Assembly: GCF_001983935.1 (NCBI RefSeq)
Contig: NZ_CP017641.1
Span: forward strand, 5,799,001 to 5,863,000
DNA from: Fuerstiella marisgermanici
GTDB lineage: Bacteria; Planctomycetota; Planctomycetia; Planctomycetales; Planctomycetaceae
Direction of reading: 5' to 3'
DNA: 64,000 nucleotides
The notes beneath the pieces were generated by a model. The model saw only the letters and a list, made by a program, of their open reading frames with translations, had not been told where the DNA came from and searched no databases. The position numbers were made by a program, and so were the translations under genes. Shown piece after piece: positions 1 through 10,394 of the stretch; within the stretch, counting starts at the first letter, position 1; each line of letters opens with the position of its first letter.

Positions 1-94
1 GCGAACAGCCATGCGAGACGTCAGCTACAACGAATGCGGCAACGAAGTGATTTTGACCGACGCCGCAGACAACACGGCTCTGGCAGCGTGCTGA
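1..94 (+). CDS. C-terminal end of an RsbW-like ATPase-domain protein (partial)
   Basis: The frame is open from the window edge to a TGA at 92-94. The readable tail contains DVSYNECGNEVILTD, which closely matches the last residues of the next gene ([16 protein letters not shown]). That segment ends the HATPase (anti-sigma kinase, RsbW/SpoIIAB type) fold, so the missing upstream gene probably carries the same domain and may be a paralogue. It ends 19 bp before the next start codon and on the same strand, so an operon is likely. Only about 30 residues are visible; the assignment rests on this one similarity. Confidence 0.5.
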   Translation, partial: RTAMRDVSYNECGNEVILTDAADNTALAAC

Positions 95-113
95 ATGAAG
101 CAACGGAGTAACC

Positions 114-1004
114 ATGGATTCGATTCTGGTTGTCGATGATTCAGCCACCGATCGCACGCGGATATCGGGTCTCCTGTTGAAGCACGATGGCTATGCCGTG
201 ACCCACGCCGTCGATGGAGCCGATGCGTTACTGCAATTGGCAGAACAACCGGTCGACCTGGTACTGACTGATCTGCAGATGCCTGGCATGGACGGCTTGC
301 AGCTTGTGCGGGAAATGAAGAAGCACCACCCGCAGATTCCCGTCATCCTGACGACCGGTGTCGGCAGCGAAGAAATTGCCGTTCAGGCGATGAAGGATGG
401 TGCGGCCAGCTACATCAACAAATCGAGCGCTGCGACATGGCTGCACGAAAACGTCGAACGCGTGCTGGCCGCGCGAGTCGAAGCGTTATCCAATGCGGAA
501 GTGCTGCGGAAGATTGTGGCGGATGAATACACTCTGTCGCTGGAAAACGACCGCGTGCTGATGGCCACGACAGCTCGCTTTTTAAGACAGGCCGTCCAGG
601 CTGTGCAACTGTGCCCGGAAGCAGACGTGCCAAGAATTGGCGTGGCTCTGGAAGAAGCACTGCTGAACGCGTGCCTGCATGGAAATCTGGAACTGGATTC
701 CAAACTGCGTGAAGGCGACGGCGATCTGTTCGAAAGCCTGGCACGTGAACGATCTGCCAAAAGTCCCTGGAAGGAACGTCGCGTCAAGGTTACGGCTTCG
801 ATTTCGCCGCAGCAGATGAAGGTTCAGATTGAAGACGAAGGGCAGGGCTTCGATCCAGGCAATCTGCCTGACCCAACTGACCCGGAAAATCTACTGAAGC
901 CACACGGACGCGGCGTGATGATGATGCGACTTTTCCTCGACGATGTCCGGTATAATGAACGCGGTAATCAGGTGACCTTGATCAAAAACGGAATCAGCGA
1001 ATGA
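114..1004 (+). CDS. Response regulator with C-terminal RsbW-like ATPase domain
   Basis: The 296-residue protein has an N-terminal receiver domain (about 1-120) with the acidic pair in VVDDS, phospho-acceptor Asp53 in [11 protein letters not shown] and the conserved Lys near 103. The C-terminal part (about 150-290) resembles anti-sigma-factor serine kinases of the HATPase_c_2 type, with an N-box [11 protein letters not shown] and a G-box GRGVMMMRL. There is no His phosphotransfer domain, so the ATPase part more likely works in partner switching (binding or phosphorylating a regulator) than as a histidine kinase. It overlaps the following hybrid kinase by ATGA, suggesting translational coupling, and that kinase is the obvious candidate to phosphorylate it. 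The partner is not visible in this window. Confidence 0.85.
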   Translation: MDSILVVDDSATDRTRISGLLLKHDGYAVTHAVDGADALLQLAEQPVDLVLTDLQMPGMDGLQLVREMKKHHPQIPVILTTGVGSEEIAVQAMKDGAASYINKSSAATWLHENVERVLAARVEALSNAEVLRKIVADEYTLSLENDRVLMATTARFLRQAVQAVQLCPEADVPRIGVALEEALLNACLHGNLELDSKLREGDGDLFESLARERSAKSPWKERRVKVTASISPQQMKVQIEDEGQGFDPGNLPDPTDPENLLKPHGRGVMMMRLFLDDVRYNERGNQVTLIKNGISE

Positions 1005-4000
1005 ATCCGCCGTCGTCCGATCCATCTGAAGAAACGCTGCGCCAGACTCAGGCAGATTACCATCGCCTGGTCGACAGCCTGCCGGTCTGCCTGCTGCACA
1101 AGGATCGCAATAGTCGGCCGGTGTTCGCTAACAAACCGTACCTGGAATTTCACGGTCTCACCCTGAAAGAACTGATCGATCGCGGCGAACCTGCGATCGA
1201 CGACTCTGTGCAGCAAGCGCAATTCGCGCGTGAAGACAGGCAGACTCTGACAGAAGGCGCCATCTTTCAGGGCATCGTCCGGCAGACTCGCAAAGACGGC
1301 TCGGTATGCTGGATCGAACGCCTGAAAGGCCCCAACAAAGACACAGACGGCAACATCATCGGCATTCAGGTGCTGTTTTGGATTGTTACCGACCGGATCG
1401 AAGCCGAACACGCTCACCAGCGCGAAAGCGCGCTGCTGGAAACTCTGCTGACATCAATTCCCGATGCGATCTACTTTAAAGATACGGCCAGCCGTTTTCT
1501 GCGCATCAGCGAAAGCATGGCGGGCATGTTCGGCCTGACTTCAGCGGCAGAAGCCGTCGGCAAAAGCGACGCCGATTTCTTCACCAGCGAACATGCCGAT
1601 CAAGCGCGAGAAGACGAATTGCGCATCATGAGGACCGGCGAATCGATCATCGGACGCGTCGAAAAAGAGACGTGGAAGGATCGCGAAAACACGTGGGCGT
1701 CCTCAACAAAGTTGCCTTTGCGCGACGCCAATGGTGAGATCATCGGAACGTTCGGTCTGTCTCGCGATATCACCAACGTGATGCAGGTTGAAGAAGAACT
1801 CGCGCAGGAACGTGATCGGCTGCAGACTCTGATGAATCACCTTCCGGACGTGATCTTCATCAAGGATCGCGACGGCCGATTTGTAATGACCAATCCAGCC
1901 CTGAGCCAGCTGTATGGCTGCACGTCCTCTGCTTCGATGGTGGGCAAAACCGACTTCGATTTTGTGCCCGATGAGGTTGCTCAAAACTTCGCTGAAGATG
2001 ATCAGAAGGTCATGCGATCCGGCGAAGCGTTGATCGATCGCGAAGAATCCAACGTCGATCCGAACGGCGACGTGATTTGGATGCTGACCAGCAAGATTCC
2101 GCTGCGAGACGCCGACGACAACGTGATCGGACTGGTAGGAATCGGTCGCGACATCACAAGACTTAAGCAGGCGGAACACGCGGCCACTCGCAAAGCCATG
2201 GAAGCCGGCCTGCTGTATCAGGCCACAACGTTGGCGCGGAATACGGATTCACTGCAGGAAGCGCTGCGAGGCTGTCTGGCCATTGTCTGCGACCTGACGG
2301 ATTGGGATGTGGGTCATGTGTTGCGGCCCGTTCCGCAGGCTGAGTCCGATGGTGCTGAGGAACTGGAGTCCATGGGCATCTGGCACAAGGCGGCTGGTTC
2401 ACGGCTGGAAGCGTTTCGCTCGCTGACAGATTCCTCCCGCATCCCCAAGGGCAAGGGACTGGCAGGCAACGTGTGGCAAACCGGCGAACCCATGTGGGTC
2501 GCCAATGCAATGGATGATGTCGACGCTCGCAGCGCCGAAGTGTTTCGTGCCGCCGGCATTCGCAGCGGCGTCGCGTTCCCAATCATCATTCAAAACGAAA
2601 CAGTGGCCGTTCTGGAATTTTTCGCGTTCGCCGAACAACCGGAAGACAAAGGCTTGCTGGGCGTGTTCCAAAGTGTGGGCGAACAGGTCGGTCGCGTGAT
2701 CGAACGCAATCGCAGCGAAGAAGCACTCCGAGCCGCTCTGGAAGCCGCCGACGCCGCCAACCGCGCGAAGAGCGATTTTCTGGCAAATGTCAGTCACGAA
2801 ATTCGCACGCCGATGAATGGTGTGATTGGTATGACTGAACTGCTGCTGGAAACCGATGTCACGCCGACTCAGCACGAATACCTTTCAATGGTGCAGTCGT
2901 CGGGCGAATCGTTGCTGGATCTGATCAACGACATACTGGACTTTTCCAAGATCGAATCCGGCAAGATGGAAATGGAAGCCATCCCGTTCGATGTGCGCGA
3001 ATCGCTGGGTGACACCATGAAGGTGCTGGGCACGCGAGCTCACAAGCAGGGCCTGGAACTCGCCTTCTCCGTCCACGAAGATGTGCCCGCGTTCCTCATC
3101 GGCGACCCAGCCCGACTTCGCCAGATTGTGGTGAACCTCGTGGGCAACGCGATCAAGTTTACGGCTCAGGGCGAAGTGGTTTTGCGAGTCCGCGTGTTGG
3201 AACAGCATGAGCAAAATGTGAAGCTTGCCGTTTCCATTTCTGACACGGGCGTCGGCATTCCGGCCGATCGCATTGACGAAGTCTTCGGAGCATTTCAGCA
3301 GGCCGATACTTCAACGACACGCAGCTTTGGCGGTACCGGATTGGGCCTGGCCATCTGCACGCGACTGGTCGAAATGATGAACGGTTCGATCCGTTGCGAA
3401 AGCGAAGTGGGTACGGGCAGCGTCTTCACTTTTGATGCAGAATTCGCGATCGCGGAAGACTATCAGGCGCAAACTCGAGATCCCGTGGTGGTGCATGGCA
3501 CAAAGACTCTTATCGTCGACGACAACGCCACCAATCGCAGAATCTTACTTGAGATGTGCACCAATTGGGGAATGGCGCCGCTTGTCGCCGGAAGCGCTGA
3601 AGAGGGCTTTCGCCTGTTAAATGAATATCAAGACATTGCTCCGTTTAAGCTGCTTCTGACGGACGTTCACATGCCAGTGATGGACGGCTTCGATCTGTGC
3701 CAACGCGTGCGTGAAGATGAGCGATTTAATGACCTGAAAATCATCATGCTAACATCGGCCGGGCGACCGGGCGATGGCGACCGGCGGCGCGAACTGGCAG
3801 TTTCGGGCCACATCCTGAAACCGGCGAAGCAGTCAGAATTGTTCGACAGTATCGTAAGCCTGCTGGGCGTCACCGACGAAGAAGACGTTCATGATAAACC
3901 GCCAGTCAATCCGGACTACCCGGTGGTGACCGGCCTGCGAGTTCTGCTGGCGGAAGACAACCTCGTCAACCAGAAGCTGGCTATCGGACTCTTAAACAAA

Positions 4001-4753
4001 CATCAACACCACGTCACGCTGGCCTGCAATGGTGTGGAAGCGGTCGAAAAATACCGCAACGGGGAATTCGACGTGATCCTGATGGACGTGCAGATGCCTC
4101 AGATGGACGGTCTGGAAGCGACGGCCGCCATTCGCGAATACCAGCAGCAGTCCGGCCGCAGGACGCCGATTGTGGCGATGACAGCTCACGCCATGAAGGG
4201 CGACAAAAAGCGCTGCCTGGACGCCGGGATGGATCAGTATTTGTCGAAGCCAATTCGAGGTCGGCAGATAGCGGAAATGTTCGCCCGAATGAAACTGGCT
4301 CCCAGCAGCACGGCGGCAGAAATCGCCATGGATTCGCCACCAGAAGACGTGCCGCAGAAAACGGAGCCCAATGACAATCCGCCCGTCGATCACCAGCCAC
4401 AAGCACCAGCAGAATCGCAGATCGACTGGCAAGCAGCGATGGAAAGTGTGGACGGCGATCGCGAACTGCTGGCTGCGGTCATCGAAGCTTTTACGGACGA
4501 AATTCCTAAGCTGATCGCACAGGGAAAAACGGCAATCGAAGGCGGAGACGCAAAGACGCTTCACCGCGTAGGGCACACGATTAAGGGAGCACTTCTGTCG
4601 CTCGGGGCCACTCGCGCGGCAAACCTCGCTCAGCAGTTAGAACAATTGGGAGCCGATGGAAATCTGCCGAGGGCCGCTGGTTTGATGCCGGAAGTGACGG
4701 AAGTCCTGCAAGCAGTGGTCGCTGAACTTTCCGAGTTCGATCCGATCGAGTAG
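1001..4753 (+). CDS. Hybrid sensor histidine kinase (3 PAS, GAF, HisKA, HATPase, 2 receivers, HPt)
   Basis: A 1250-residue multi-domain kinase. Three PAS-like modules lie at about 15-135, 140-265 and 270-390; the last two are clearly related to each other (both contain FIKD/YFKD starts and GLxGIGRDIT-type ends). A GAF-like region follows (about 400-575). The HisKA box [12 protein letters not shown] places the phospho-accepting His at 599, followed by HATPase with DTGVGIP and GGTGLGLAI. Receiver 1 has Asp888 ([11 protein letters not shown]), receiver 2 has Asp1029 ([11 protein letters not shown]), and the C-terminal HPt domain has His1192 ([14 protein letters not shown]). No membrane segment is apparent, so it is probably a cytoplasmic sensor. 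The layout is of the BarA/ArcB tripartite kind. The signal is unknown. It is coupled to the upstream regulator by a 4-bp overlap. Confidence 0.93.
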   Translation: MNPPSSDPSEETLRQTQADYHRLVDSLPVCLLHKDRNSRPVFANKPYLEFHGLTLKELIDRGEPAIDDSVQQAQFAREDRQTLTEGAIFQGIVRQTRKDGSVCWIERLKGPNKDTDGNIIGIQVLFWIVTDRIEAEHAHQRESALLETLLTSIPDAIYFKDTASRFLRISESMAGMFGLTSAAEAVGKSDADFFTSEHADQAREDELRIMRTGESIIGRVEKETWKDRENTWASSTKLPLRDANGEIIGTFGLSRDITNVMQVEEELAQERDRLQTLMNHLPDVIFIKDRDGRFVMTNPALSQLYGCTSSASMVGKTDFDFVPDEVAQNFAEDDQKVMRSGEALIDREESNVDPNGDVIWMLTSKIPLRDADDNVIGLVGIGRDITRLKQAEHAATRKAMEAGLLYQATTLARNTDSLQEALRGCLAIVCDLTDWDVGHVLRPVPQAESDGAEELESMGIWHKAAGSRLEAFRSLTDSSRIPKGKGLAGNVWQTGEPMWVANAMDDVDARSAEVFRAAGIRSGVAFPIIIQNETVAVLEFFAFAEQPEDKGLLGVFQSVGEQVGRVIERNRSEEALRAALEAADAANRAKSDFLANVSHEIRTPMNGVIGMTELLLETDVTPTQHEYLSMVQSSGESLLDLINDILDFSKIESGKMEMEAIPFDVRESLGDTMKVLGTRAHKQGLELAFSVHEDVPAFLIGDPARLRQIVVNLVGNAIKFTAQGEVVLRVRVLEQHEQNVKLAVSISDTGVGIPADRIDEVFGAFQQADTSTTRSFGGTGLGLAICTRLVEMMNGSIRCESEVGTGSVFTFDAEFAIAEDYQAQTRDPVVVHGTKTLIVDDNATNRRILLEMCTNWGMAPLVAGSAEEGFRLLNEYQDIAPFKLLLTDVHMPVMDGFDLCQRVREDERFNDLKIIMLTSAGRPGDGDRRRELAVSGHILKPAKQSELFDSIVSLLGVTDEEDVHDKPPVNPDYPVVTGLRVLLAEDNLVNQKLAIGLLNKHQHHVTLACNGVEAVEKYRNGEFDVILMDVQMPQMDGLEATAAIREYQQQSGRRTPIVAMTAHAMKGDKKRCLDAGMDQYLSKPIRGRQIAEMFARMKLAPSSTAAEIAMDSPPEDVPQKTEPNDNPPVDHQPQAPAESQIDWQAAMESVDGDRELLAAVIEAFTDEIPKLIAQGKTAIEGGDAKTLHRVGHTIKGALLSLGATRAANLAQQLEQLGADGNLPRAAGLMPEVTEVLQAVVAELSEFDPIE

Positions 4754-4763
4754 CTTCCACCGC

Positions 4764-6284
4764 ATGCCTGACCCGAAAACACATTATGACGAACTCCTCA
4801 CCCTTGTCCGCAAGGCCGAACTACTCGGATCATGCGGCGCCGTCCTCGGGTGGGACCGCGAAACCTACATGCCGCCCGGCGGCAATGAACATCGAGCCAA
4901 TCAGTTAAGTCTGCTGGCTGGCGTGGCTCACGAATGGTCGACGTCGCCGAAAATCGGTGAGTTACTCGATCAACTGGCCGACAGCGAGTTCAACGACGGT
5001 GCAGAATCTGATTCCGTCGCCAACATTCGAGAAATCCGTCGCACTTACGAACGGTCAAGAAAATTGCCGCAGCGGCTGGTCGAAGAACTTTCGCGCGTGA
5101 CCGCGCTCGCTCAGCAGCATTGGGCGGAAGCTCGTCAGAAGAACGACTTCGCAGCCTTCGCCCCGTGGCTAAGCCAGATTGTTAAGCTGAAACAGGAAGA
5201 AGCAGCAGCCGTCGGATTTGCTGAAAACGGCGAGCCGTATGACGCGCTGCTGGACGAATATGAACCAGGTGCAGAAAGCGCGGATGTGGCATCGGTGTTT
5301 GATGCGTTGCGGACTGAATTGGTGCCGTTGCTCGACGCGATCAAAGGAGCCGGTCGGCAACCAGACACGTCGCTGTTGAATCGCCATTACCCGGTGGACG
5401 CTCAGGCCGTGCTCGGTCGCGAAGCAGCTACGGCAATTGGTTTCGACTTCAACAAAGGTCGACTGGATGTGACGACTCATCCTTTTTGCAGCGGCTTTGG
5501 GCCCGGTGACTGTCGCCTGACAACGCGTTACGACCCCGACTTCTTTTCCTCAGCCTTCTTCGGCACGCTGCACGAATCCGGTCACGGAATGTACGAACAA
5601 GGGCTGCCGGGAGACGCCTTCGGCACGCCGCTGGGAAGCTCAGTGTCGTTGGGAATCCATGAATCTCAATCACGGATGTGGGAGAACCTTGTAGGGCGAG
5701 GGCTGTCGTTCTGGAAGCACTTCTTCCCGCGGGCTCAGGAGCTTTTCCCGGATGCTCTGGGAAATACCTTGCTGGACCAGTTTCATTTTGCAGTGAACGC
5801 GGTCAGTCCATCTTTTATTCGGGTTGAAGCTGACGAAGTCACGTACAATCTGCACATCATGCTGCGATTCGATCTGGAACGCGATTTGATTTCCGGGCGG
5901 CTGCCGCCGGAAGAAGTTCCGACTGCGTGGAACGAACGTTTCACAAACGACTTTGGAATCACACCGGAAACCGACGCTAACGGGTGCCTGCAGGACGTCC
6001 ACTGGAGTGCCGGGTTATTCGGCTATTTCCCTACCTATGCGCTCGGCAACATGTATGCAGCCCAATTTTTTGAAGCCGCCGAAGACAAAATTGGCGATCT
6101 GCAGCATCAGTTCGCAAAAGGCGAGTTCCAACCATTGCTGCAATGGCTGCGACAGCACATCCATCAACACGGCCGGAGATTGTCGGCCAGCCGCTTGGTG
6201 GAAGTCGTCACCGGAAGCACACTGTCGAACACGCCGCTGATGAATCAACTGAACAACAGATTCAAAACGCTGTACGGGATCTGA
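4764..6284 (+). CDS. M32 family metallocarboxypeptidase (carboxypeptidase Taq type)
   Basis: 506 residues, the usual length for M32 carboxypeptidases, which remove C-terminal residues from peptides with broad specificity. The zinc site HESGH starts at His270 within GTLHESGHGMYEQGLP, and the family segments LGWDRETYMPPGG near the N-terminus and GIHESQSRMWEN after the zinc site (supplying the third ligand Glu) are present. There is no signal peptide, so it is cytoplasmic. It begins 10 bp after the kinase gene and may share its transcript. Its role is probably general peptide turnover; nothing in the sequence ties it to the kinase. Confidence 0.93.
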   Translation: MPDPKTHYDELLTLVRKAELLGSCGAVLGWDRETYMPPGGNEHRANQLSLLAGVAHEWSTSPKIGELLDQLADSEFNDGAESDSVANIREIRRTYERSRKLPQRLVEELSRVTALAQQHWAEARQKNDFAAFAPWLSQIVKLKQEEAAAVGFAENGEPYDALLDEYEPGAESADVASVFDALRTELVPLLDAIKGAGRQPDTSLLNRHYPVDAQAVLGREAATAIGFDFNKGRLDVTTHPFCSGFGPGDCRLTTRYDPDFFSSAFFGTLHESGHGMYEQGLPGDAFGTPLGSSVSLGIHESQSRMWENLVGRGLSFWKHFFPRAQELFPDALGNTLLDQFHFAVNAVSPSFIRVEADEVTYNLHIMLRFDLERDLISGRLPPEEVPTAWNERFTNDFGITPETDANGCLQDVHWSAGLFGYFPTYALGNMYAAQFFEAAEDKIGDLQHQFAKGEFQPLLQWLRQHIHQHGRRLSASRLVEVVTGSTLSNTPLMNQLNNRFKTLYGI

Positions 6285-6332
6285 CGGCTCGTCCTGTTCA
6301 ACATTCACCTCAAACCGATACGAAGGCTCACC

Positions 6333-7661
6333 ATGAAAACGACCGTGTTGACAATACTGTTGGCCACCACCTGCGGCTTAACCTTCGCCGCCGACCAGAC
6401 GCGCGAAGAAAAAGTGCGTGAGGACATGAAACGTGTGAAGGAAGATGGCTTCTGGATCTACAACGACCTGCCGAAAGCATTTGAAACCGCAAAGAAGACC
6501 GGCAAACCACTGCTAGTCGGGTTTCGCTGCATTCCGTGCGAAGAGTGTGTGAAACTGGATGACAACCTTGTCGACACAGACCCCGTGATTCGGCCGTTGC
6601 TGGAACAGTTTGTTTGTGTCCGAGTCGTCTCAACCAATGGTCTGGATCTTTCGTTGTTTCAATACGACACCGATCAATCGTTCGCGATGTTCATGCTGAA
6701 TGCTGATCGCACGATCTACGGTCGATTCGGAACTCGTTCGCACCGCACAGAATGGTTTGGAGACGTAAGCCTGACCGGACTGGCCGAAGCACTAAAAGGC
6801 GCGTTGGCCCTCCATAAGGACTATCCCGCAAACAAATCTGCGCTGGCAGGCAAGACCGGGACGCCGCTGGAATTCGGTTCGCCAGAACAATATCCGGCGT
6901 TGAAAGATCGATTCACGAGCAAGCTGAGTGCCACCGGCGAGATCGCGAAAAGCTGTATTCACTGTCACCAGATCGGCGATGCTCGGCGGGATTTTCACCG
7001 GAAGAACAGCGGCACGATTCCGGAGAAGCTTCTATATTCCTATCCGCATCCGAAATCGATCGGCTTAATCCTGGATGCCGAAGCTCGTGCACTGGTCAAA
7101 GATGTGAAGCAGGATTCATTGGCCGCGAAGGCCGGATTCCAACCCGGCGACCAGATTGAAACGCTGGCCGGGCAGCCCCTGCTGTCCATTGCCGATGTTC
7201 AATGGGTGCTGCATATCGCCGATCCGGACGGCACAGATGTGGCAGCAGTCGTAGACCGAGCGGGCGAGTCTGTGAAGCTCACGCTGGCTTTGCCAAAGGG
7301 CTGGCGACGAAACGACGATATTGCCTGGCGAGTTTCTTCGTGGGGACTGCGTCGTATGGTGACGGGTGGCATGAAATTGGAATCGCTGTCGGATGAAGAA
7401 CGCCGGGAAGCGAAGATCGAACCAGGCTCACTGGCATTGCGAGCCTCCCACGTCGGACAGTACAACAAACATGCGGTGGCCAAACGCGCGGGTGTGAAAA
7501 AGGACGACATCCTGATTTCCTTCAACGGCCGTTCAGACGACATGACGCCCGGCCAATTGCTTGCTTATGGCGTTCAAACAACCAAACCTGGCCAGAAAAT
7601 TCCCGTGACCTTTCTGCGCGGCAAGCAAAGAATTGACGTGAAGTTGCTGATGCAGGAGTAA
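6333..7661 (+). CDS. Exported thioredoxin-fold protein with PDZ domains and a CxxCH motif
   Basis: 442 residues with a signal peptide (cut after about residue 18, ...TFAADQ). A thioredoxin-like domain follows (about 30-150) with RCIPCEEC, giving a CxxC pair in the redox-site position. At about residue 210 there is SCIHCHQIGDARR, a CxxCH sequence of the kind that binds haem c, though only one is seen and a zinc role is possible. Two PDZ-like segments follow (about 240-320 and 350-440; VKKDDILISFNGR). The architecture matches planctomycete proteins annotated as Trx7/PDZ-domain (seleno)proteins; here the active position carries Cys, not selenocysteine. It lies 10 bp ahead of the next exported protein gene, in a probable four-gene operon. 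Confidence 0.75.
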   Translation: MKTTVLTILLATTCGLTFAADQTREEKVREDMKRVKEDGFWIYNDLPKAFETAKKTGKPLLVGFRCIPCEECVKLDDNLVDTDPVIRPLLEQFVCVRVVSTNGLDLSLFQYDTDQSFAMFMLNADRTIYGRFGTRSHRTEWFGDVSLTGLAEALKGALALHKDYPANKSALAGKTGTPLEFGSPEQYPALKDRFTSKLSATGEIAKSCIHCHQIGDARRDFHRKNSGTIPEKLLYSYPHPKSIGLILDAEARALVKDVKQDSLAAKAGFQPGDQIETLAGQPLLSIADVQWVLHIADPDGTDVAAVVDRAGESVKLTLALPKGWRRNDDIAWRVSSWGLRRMVTGGMKLESLSDEERREAKIEPGSLALRASHVGQYNKHAVAKRAGVKKDDILISFNGRSDDMTPGQLLAYGVQTTKPGQKIPVTFLRGKQRIDVKLLMQE

Positions 7662-7671
7662 GAATGAAGTT

Positions 7672-8694
7672 ATGAGTACTATCCACGTCATAAAATTCCC
7701 GATTGTCGTCCTGCTGGCTGCAGTCATTTGTGGCAACCATGTCGCCGCCGACGATGTCGACGATGTCGTCCACAAGGCACTCGACTTTTTGGTGGCCGAA
7801 CAAAAACGACAGGGCTATTGGGAAGCAGAGCAGGGGGCGTACCGAGTCGCCATGACGGCTCTGGCGGGCACGGCGATGCTTGCCGAAGGTTCGACCGCCA
7901 CGACTGGTCGCTATGCAACTTCGATCAGCAAAGCGGTCGACTACCTCCTGGCTCGCAGCCGCCCTAACGGCCTGATCGGATACCGCGAAGACGGTCACTA
8001 CACTTATGGCCACGGCTTCTCGATGGTATTTCTGAGCCAGGTTTTTGGCGAAGAAGAAGACGTGCGTCGTCGCGAAGAAATCCGCCAGGTGCTGACGAAA
8101 GCCGTTCAGTTCTGCGCGGACGCTCAAACATCGCGAGGCGGCTGGGGCTATGTTTCGGCAAAGGAAGGACAGGACTTCGACGAAGGTTCAACTTGTATTA
8201 CTCAGGTCCAGGGCCTGCGAGCGTGTCGGAACGCGGGCATCCCGGTGTCGAAAGAGATCATCGATCGAGCCAAAAAGTACATTGCAGATTGCACAACGTC
8301 TGCAGGCGGAGTCCAGTACAGCATCAAAGGCGGCGGCGAACGGCCTCCGATAACGGCCGCTGCTCTTGCCGCGCTGTTCAACGCCGGCGAATACGATACG
8401 GAACTCACCAAGCGAATGCGGAAGTTCTGCGACGACCGCATCTGGCCGGGCAAGAAACTGAATTCCAGTTCCGGTCACTGGCACTACATGCACTTCTACT
8501 ACGCTCAGGTGATTTACCGGCAAGGCGGCGATCGCTGGAACAAGTACCGTCGTGAGATCGAAGAAAAACTGCTGAAGGAAGCCAGCGGTGGCGGTGGCTG
8601 GTCGGACCGTCAGATCGGTCACGTGTATACGACATCGATCAACTGCATCATCCTGCAACTGGACAAAGGCTACCTGCCGATTTATCAGCGATAA
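7672..8694 (+). CDS. Exported prenyltransferase/squalene-oxidase-repeat protein
   Basis: 340 residues: a signal peptide (about 1-26, ending VAADD) followed by an alpha/alpha-barrel repeat protein. Repeats of the squalene-hopene cyclase/prenyltransferase type are seen, for example DFLVAEQKRQGYWEAEQGAY, SRGGWGYVSAKEG and SGGGGWSDRQIGHVYTT. It is too short and lacks the DXDD acid motif of true triterpene cyclases, so it is unlikely to cyclise squalene; secreted planctomycete members of this fold have no settled function. It sits between the Trx/PDZ gene (10-bp gap) and a lipoprotein gene (9-bp gap), suggesting a joint role at the cell envelope. Confidence 0.75.
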   Translation: MSTIHVIKFPIVVLLAAVICGNHVAADDVDDVVHKALDFLVAEQKRQGYWEAEQGAYRVAMTALAGTAMLAEGSTATTGRYATSISKAVDYLLARSRPNGLIGYREDGHYTYGHGFSMVFLSQVFGEEEDVRRREEIRQVLTKAVQFCADAQTSRGGWGYVSAKEGQDFDEGSTCITQVQGLRACRNAGIPVSKEIIDRAKKYIADCTTSAGGVQYSIKGGGERPPITAAALAALFNAGEYDTELTKRMRKFCDDRIWPGKKLNSSSGHWHYMHFYYAQVIYRQGGDRWNKYRREIEEKLLKEASGGGGWSDRQIGHVYTTSINCIILQLDKGYLPIYQR

Positions 8695-8703
8695 CTCAAC
8701 AAC

Positions 8704-9660
8704 ATGCTTCCACGAATATTTCTCCCCGCACTGCTGATTTGCATGGGCTGCAGCGATTCCGAAACGCCGCAGCCGGTCGCGCCACCACCTGAAACGGCTG
8801 CGTCTGAAACGGCTGCATCAGGGGACGGCTCGACAGTTGACGCGTCGCCCATTGAAACGGCAATGGATGACGACTTTGACTTTCAACCACTATCAACAGC
8901 CTCCGGCGCAGGCAACGACGCAACATCGGCAGACGGCACAGCAGGCACCCGACTTTCCGGGGAAGCTCACATTCGGGCCGTCATGAAAAAGCTGAAGCCG
9001 CTGCAGGTCATGCTGGGACAATGGCGTGGGATCACTCGCAAGGTCTACGATGGTCAAAAGGCCGTCGACAACCACGAATGGATCTGGGATTTGCAGTCTG
9101 CACCGGACCAACCTTCACTGGCCGTTACGTCCGACAACAGCCCCTACCTTCGAACTGCCCGACTGACATGGCTGCCGGACAAGTCCGTTTTTCAACTCAC
9201 CGCAACCGATGCGGACGGCATACAGCGGACCTTTCAGGGCGACTACACAGACCCGGTTCACGAAGTGGTCGGATCGGACGACAAACTCCACCGCGTATTT
9301 CGCCTGGAATTGACCGAACAACCAGATTCCACAAAAGCAACGGGCGGCGAAACGTGGAAGTTGGCCTTCGTGCAGCAGGAGAACAATCGCTATCTGCTGG
9401 AACTGGACAAACAGCGAGGCACGGCTCCGTTTCGTCGCTACGATACCGTGTCGACTCAGCGCGAAGGCACGTCGTTTGCCGTAAGTGATTCGGACTACGG
9501 CGACAAATCCTGCATTATTTCGCAGGGACTGGGCACAATTGCAGTGTCGCATCAGGGACGCACCTATTGGGTGTGTTGCAGCGGCTGCAAAGCAGCATTC
9601 GAAGAAGACCCCAAAACATGGATCGCTCGTGCAGCAAAGCGAGCGGCCGAAACGAAATAA
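8704..9660 (+). CDS. Lipoprotein with a Cys-rich YHS-like C-terminus
   Basis: 318 residues. The N-terminus is a lipoprotein signal (LLICMGC, with Cys16 as the likely acylated residue), followed by a Pro/Ala/Thr-rich linker to about residue 80 and a globular part to about 255. The C-terminus contains YWVCCSGCKAAFEEDPKTW, which looks like the metal-binding end of YHS-type domains (a Cys-x-x-Cys pair before a FxxxP segment). It may bind a metal or sense redox state. It is packed between the repeat-protein gene and a hydrolase gene, and its TAA stop overlaps the next ATG by one base. The central region is not recognised. Confidence 0.65.
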   Translation: MLPRIFLPALLICMGCSDSETPQPVAPPPETAASETAASGDGSTVDASPIETAMDDDFDFQPLSTASGAGNDATSADGTAGTRLSGEAHIRAVMKKLKPLQVMLGQWRGITRKVYDGQKAVDNHEWIWDLQSAPDQPSLAVTSDNSPYLRTARLTWLPDKSVFQLTATDADGIQRTFQGDYTDPVHEVVGSDDKLHRVFRLELTEQPDSTKATGGETWKLAFVQQENNRYLLELDKQRGTAPFRRYDTVSTQREGTSFAVSDSDYGDKSCIISQGLGTIAVSHQGRTYWVCCSGCKAAFEEDPKTWIARAAKRAAETK

Positions 9661-10394
9661 TGGCGACAATGAAGCTGAACAACAGCCAAGAAACTTACGG
9701 CGGCCTGACCTGCCGAGTCATCGACGCGCTGCCTCAAGGTCAGCAGCCCGATGCTGTCATGGTGCTGTGTCACGGTTTTGGTGCGCCGGGCGACGACCTT
9801 GCTGCCTTCGGCCCTCACTTGCTAAGCAGCAGTGAAGACATAGCGGAACGCTATCGCTTTGTTTTCCCGGAAGCTCCCATCGACCTGACACCGATGGGCA
9901 TGCCGGGCGGTCGAGCGTGGTGGCCGATCAATATGGCTCAACTCGCGGAAATCAACCAAACCGAAGACTACAGTAAACTGACAACCGTTGAACCACCGGG
10001 GATGAGCGCCGCGTCGGACCAGTTGGCGGCCACCGTCAAAGAGATCCAGGCGGCCAACGGCATCGACGATTCAGCAACGGTGCTGGGCGGGTTTTCTCAG
10101 GGAGCCATGGTGACCAGCAACATCGTTCTGCGCGACGGTTTCGTCCCGAAGCTGATGGTGCTGTTTTCGGGAACGTTGTTAAACAGCGAAGTCTGGAAGA
10201 AACAGGCTGCAAATCACGCCGGTTGCCCGGTTCTGCAGTCTCATGGCCGGCAGGACATGGTGCTGCCGTTTGCTCCCGCAACGTTACTCCGCGATATGTT
10301 GACGGAAAACGGTTTTGACGTGGATTTTCACGCTTTCATCGGACCGCACACGATTCCTATGGAAGTTTTGACCGAGTTGATGCGTCAGTTGTAG
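9660..10394 (+). CDS. Alpha/beta hydrolase, carboxylesterase/phospholipase family
   Basis: 244 residues from an ATG at 9660-9662 that overlaps the previous stop (TAATG). An upstream in-frame start at 9567 would lie inside the lipoprotein gene and adds unrelated sequence, so it was not used. The fold is that of the PF02230 esterases: LCHGFGAPGDD near the N-terminus forms the oxyanion region, GGFSQGAM carries the nucleophilic Ser, and SHGRQDMVLPF and the final GPHTIP carry the Asp and His. No signal peptide is present, so it is cytoplasmic, hydrolysing short-chain or lysophospholipid-type esters. It is the last gene of a four-gene run. Confidence 0.85.
   Translation: MATMKLNNSQETYGGLTCRVIDALPQGQQPDAVMVLCHGFGAPGDDLAAFGPHLLSSSEDIAERYRFVFPEAPIDLTPMGMPGGRAWWPINMAQLAEINQTEDYSKLTTVEPPGMSAASDQLAATVKEIQAANGIDDSATVLGGFSQGAMVTSNIVLRDGFVPKLMVLFSGTLLNSEVWKKQAANHAGCPVLQSHGRQDMVLPFAPATLLRDMLTENGFDVDFHAFIGPHTIPMEVLTELMRQL

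Noticed and set aside
6333-7661. Possible selenoprotein
   Set aside because: Related proteins can use selenocysteine, but the redox positions here are coded by ordinary Cys codons and there is no in-frame TGA.
9567-9659. Upstream extension of the alpha/beta hydrolase
   Set aside because: Would place the start within the lipoprotein gene and add basic residues without family match; the TAATG start is better.
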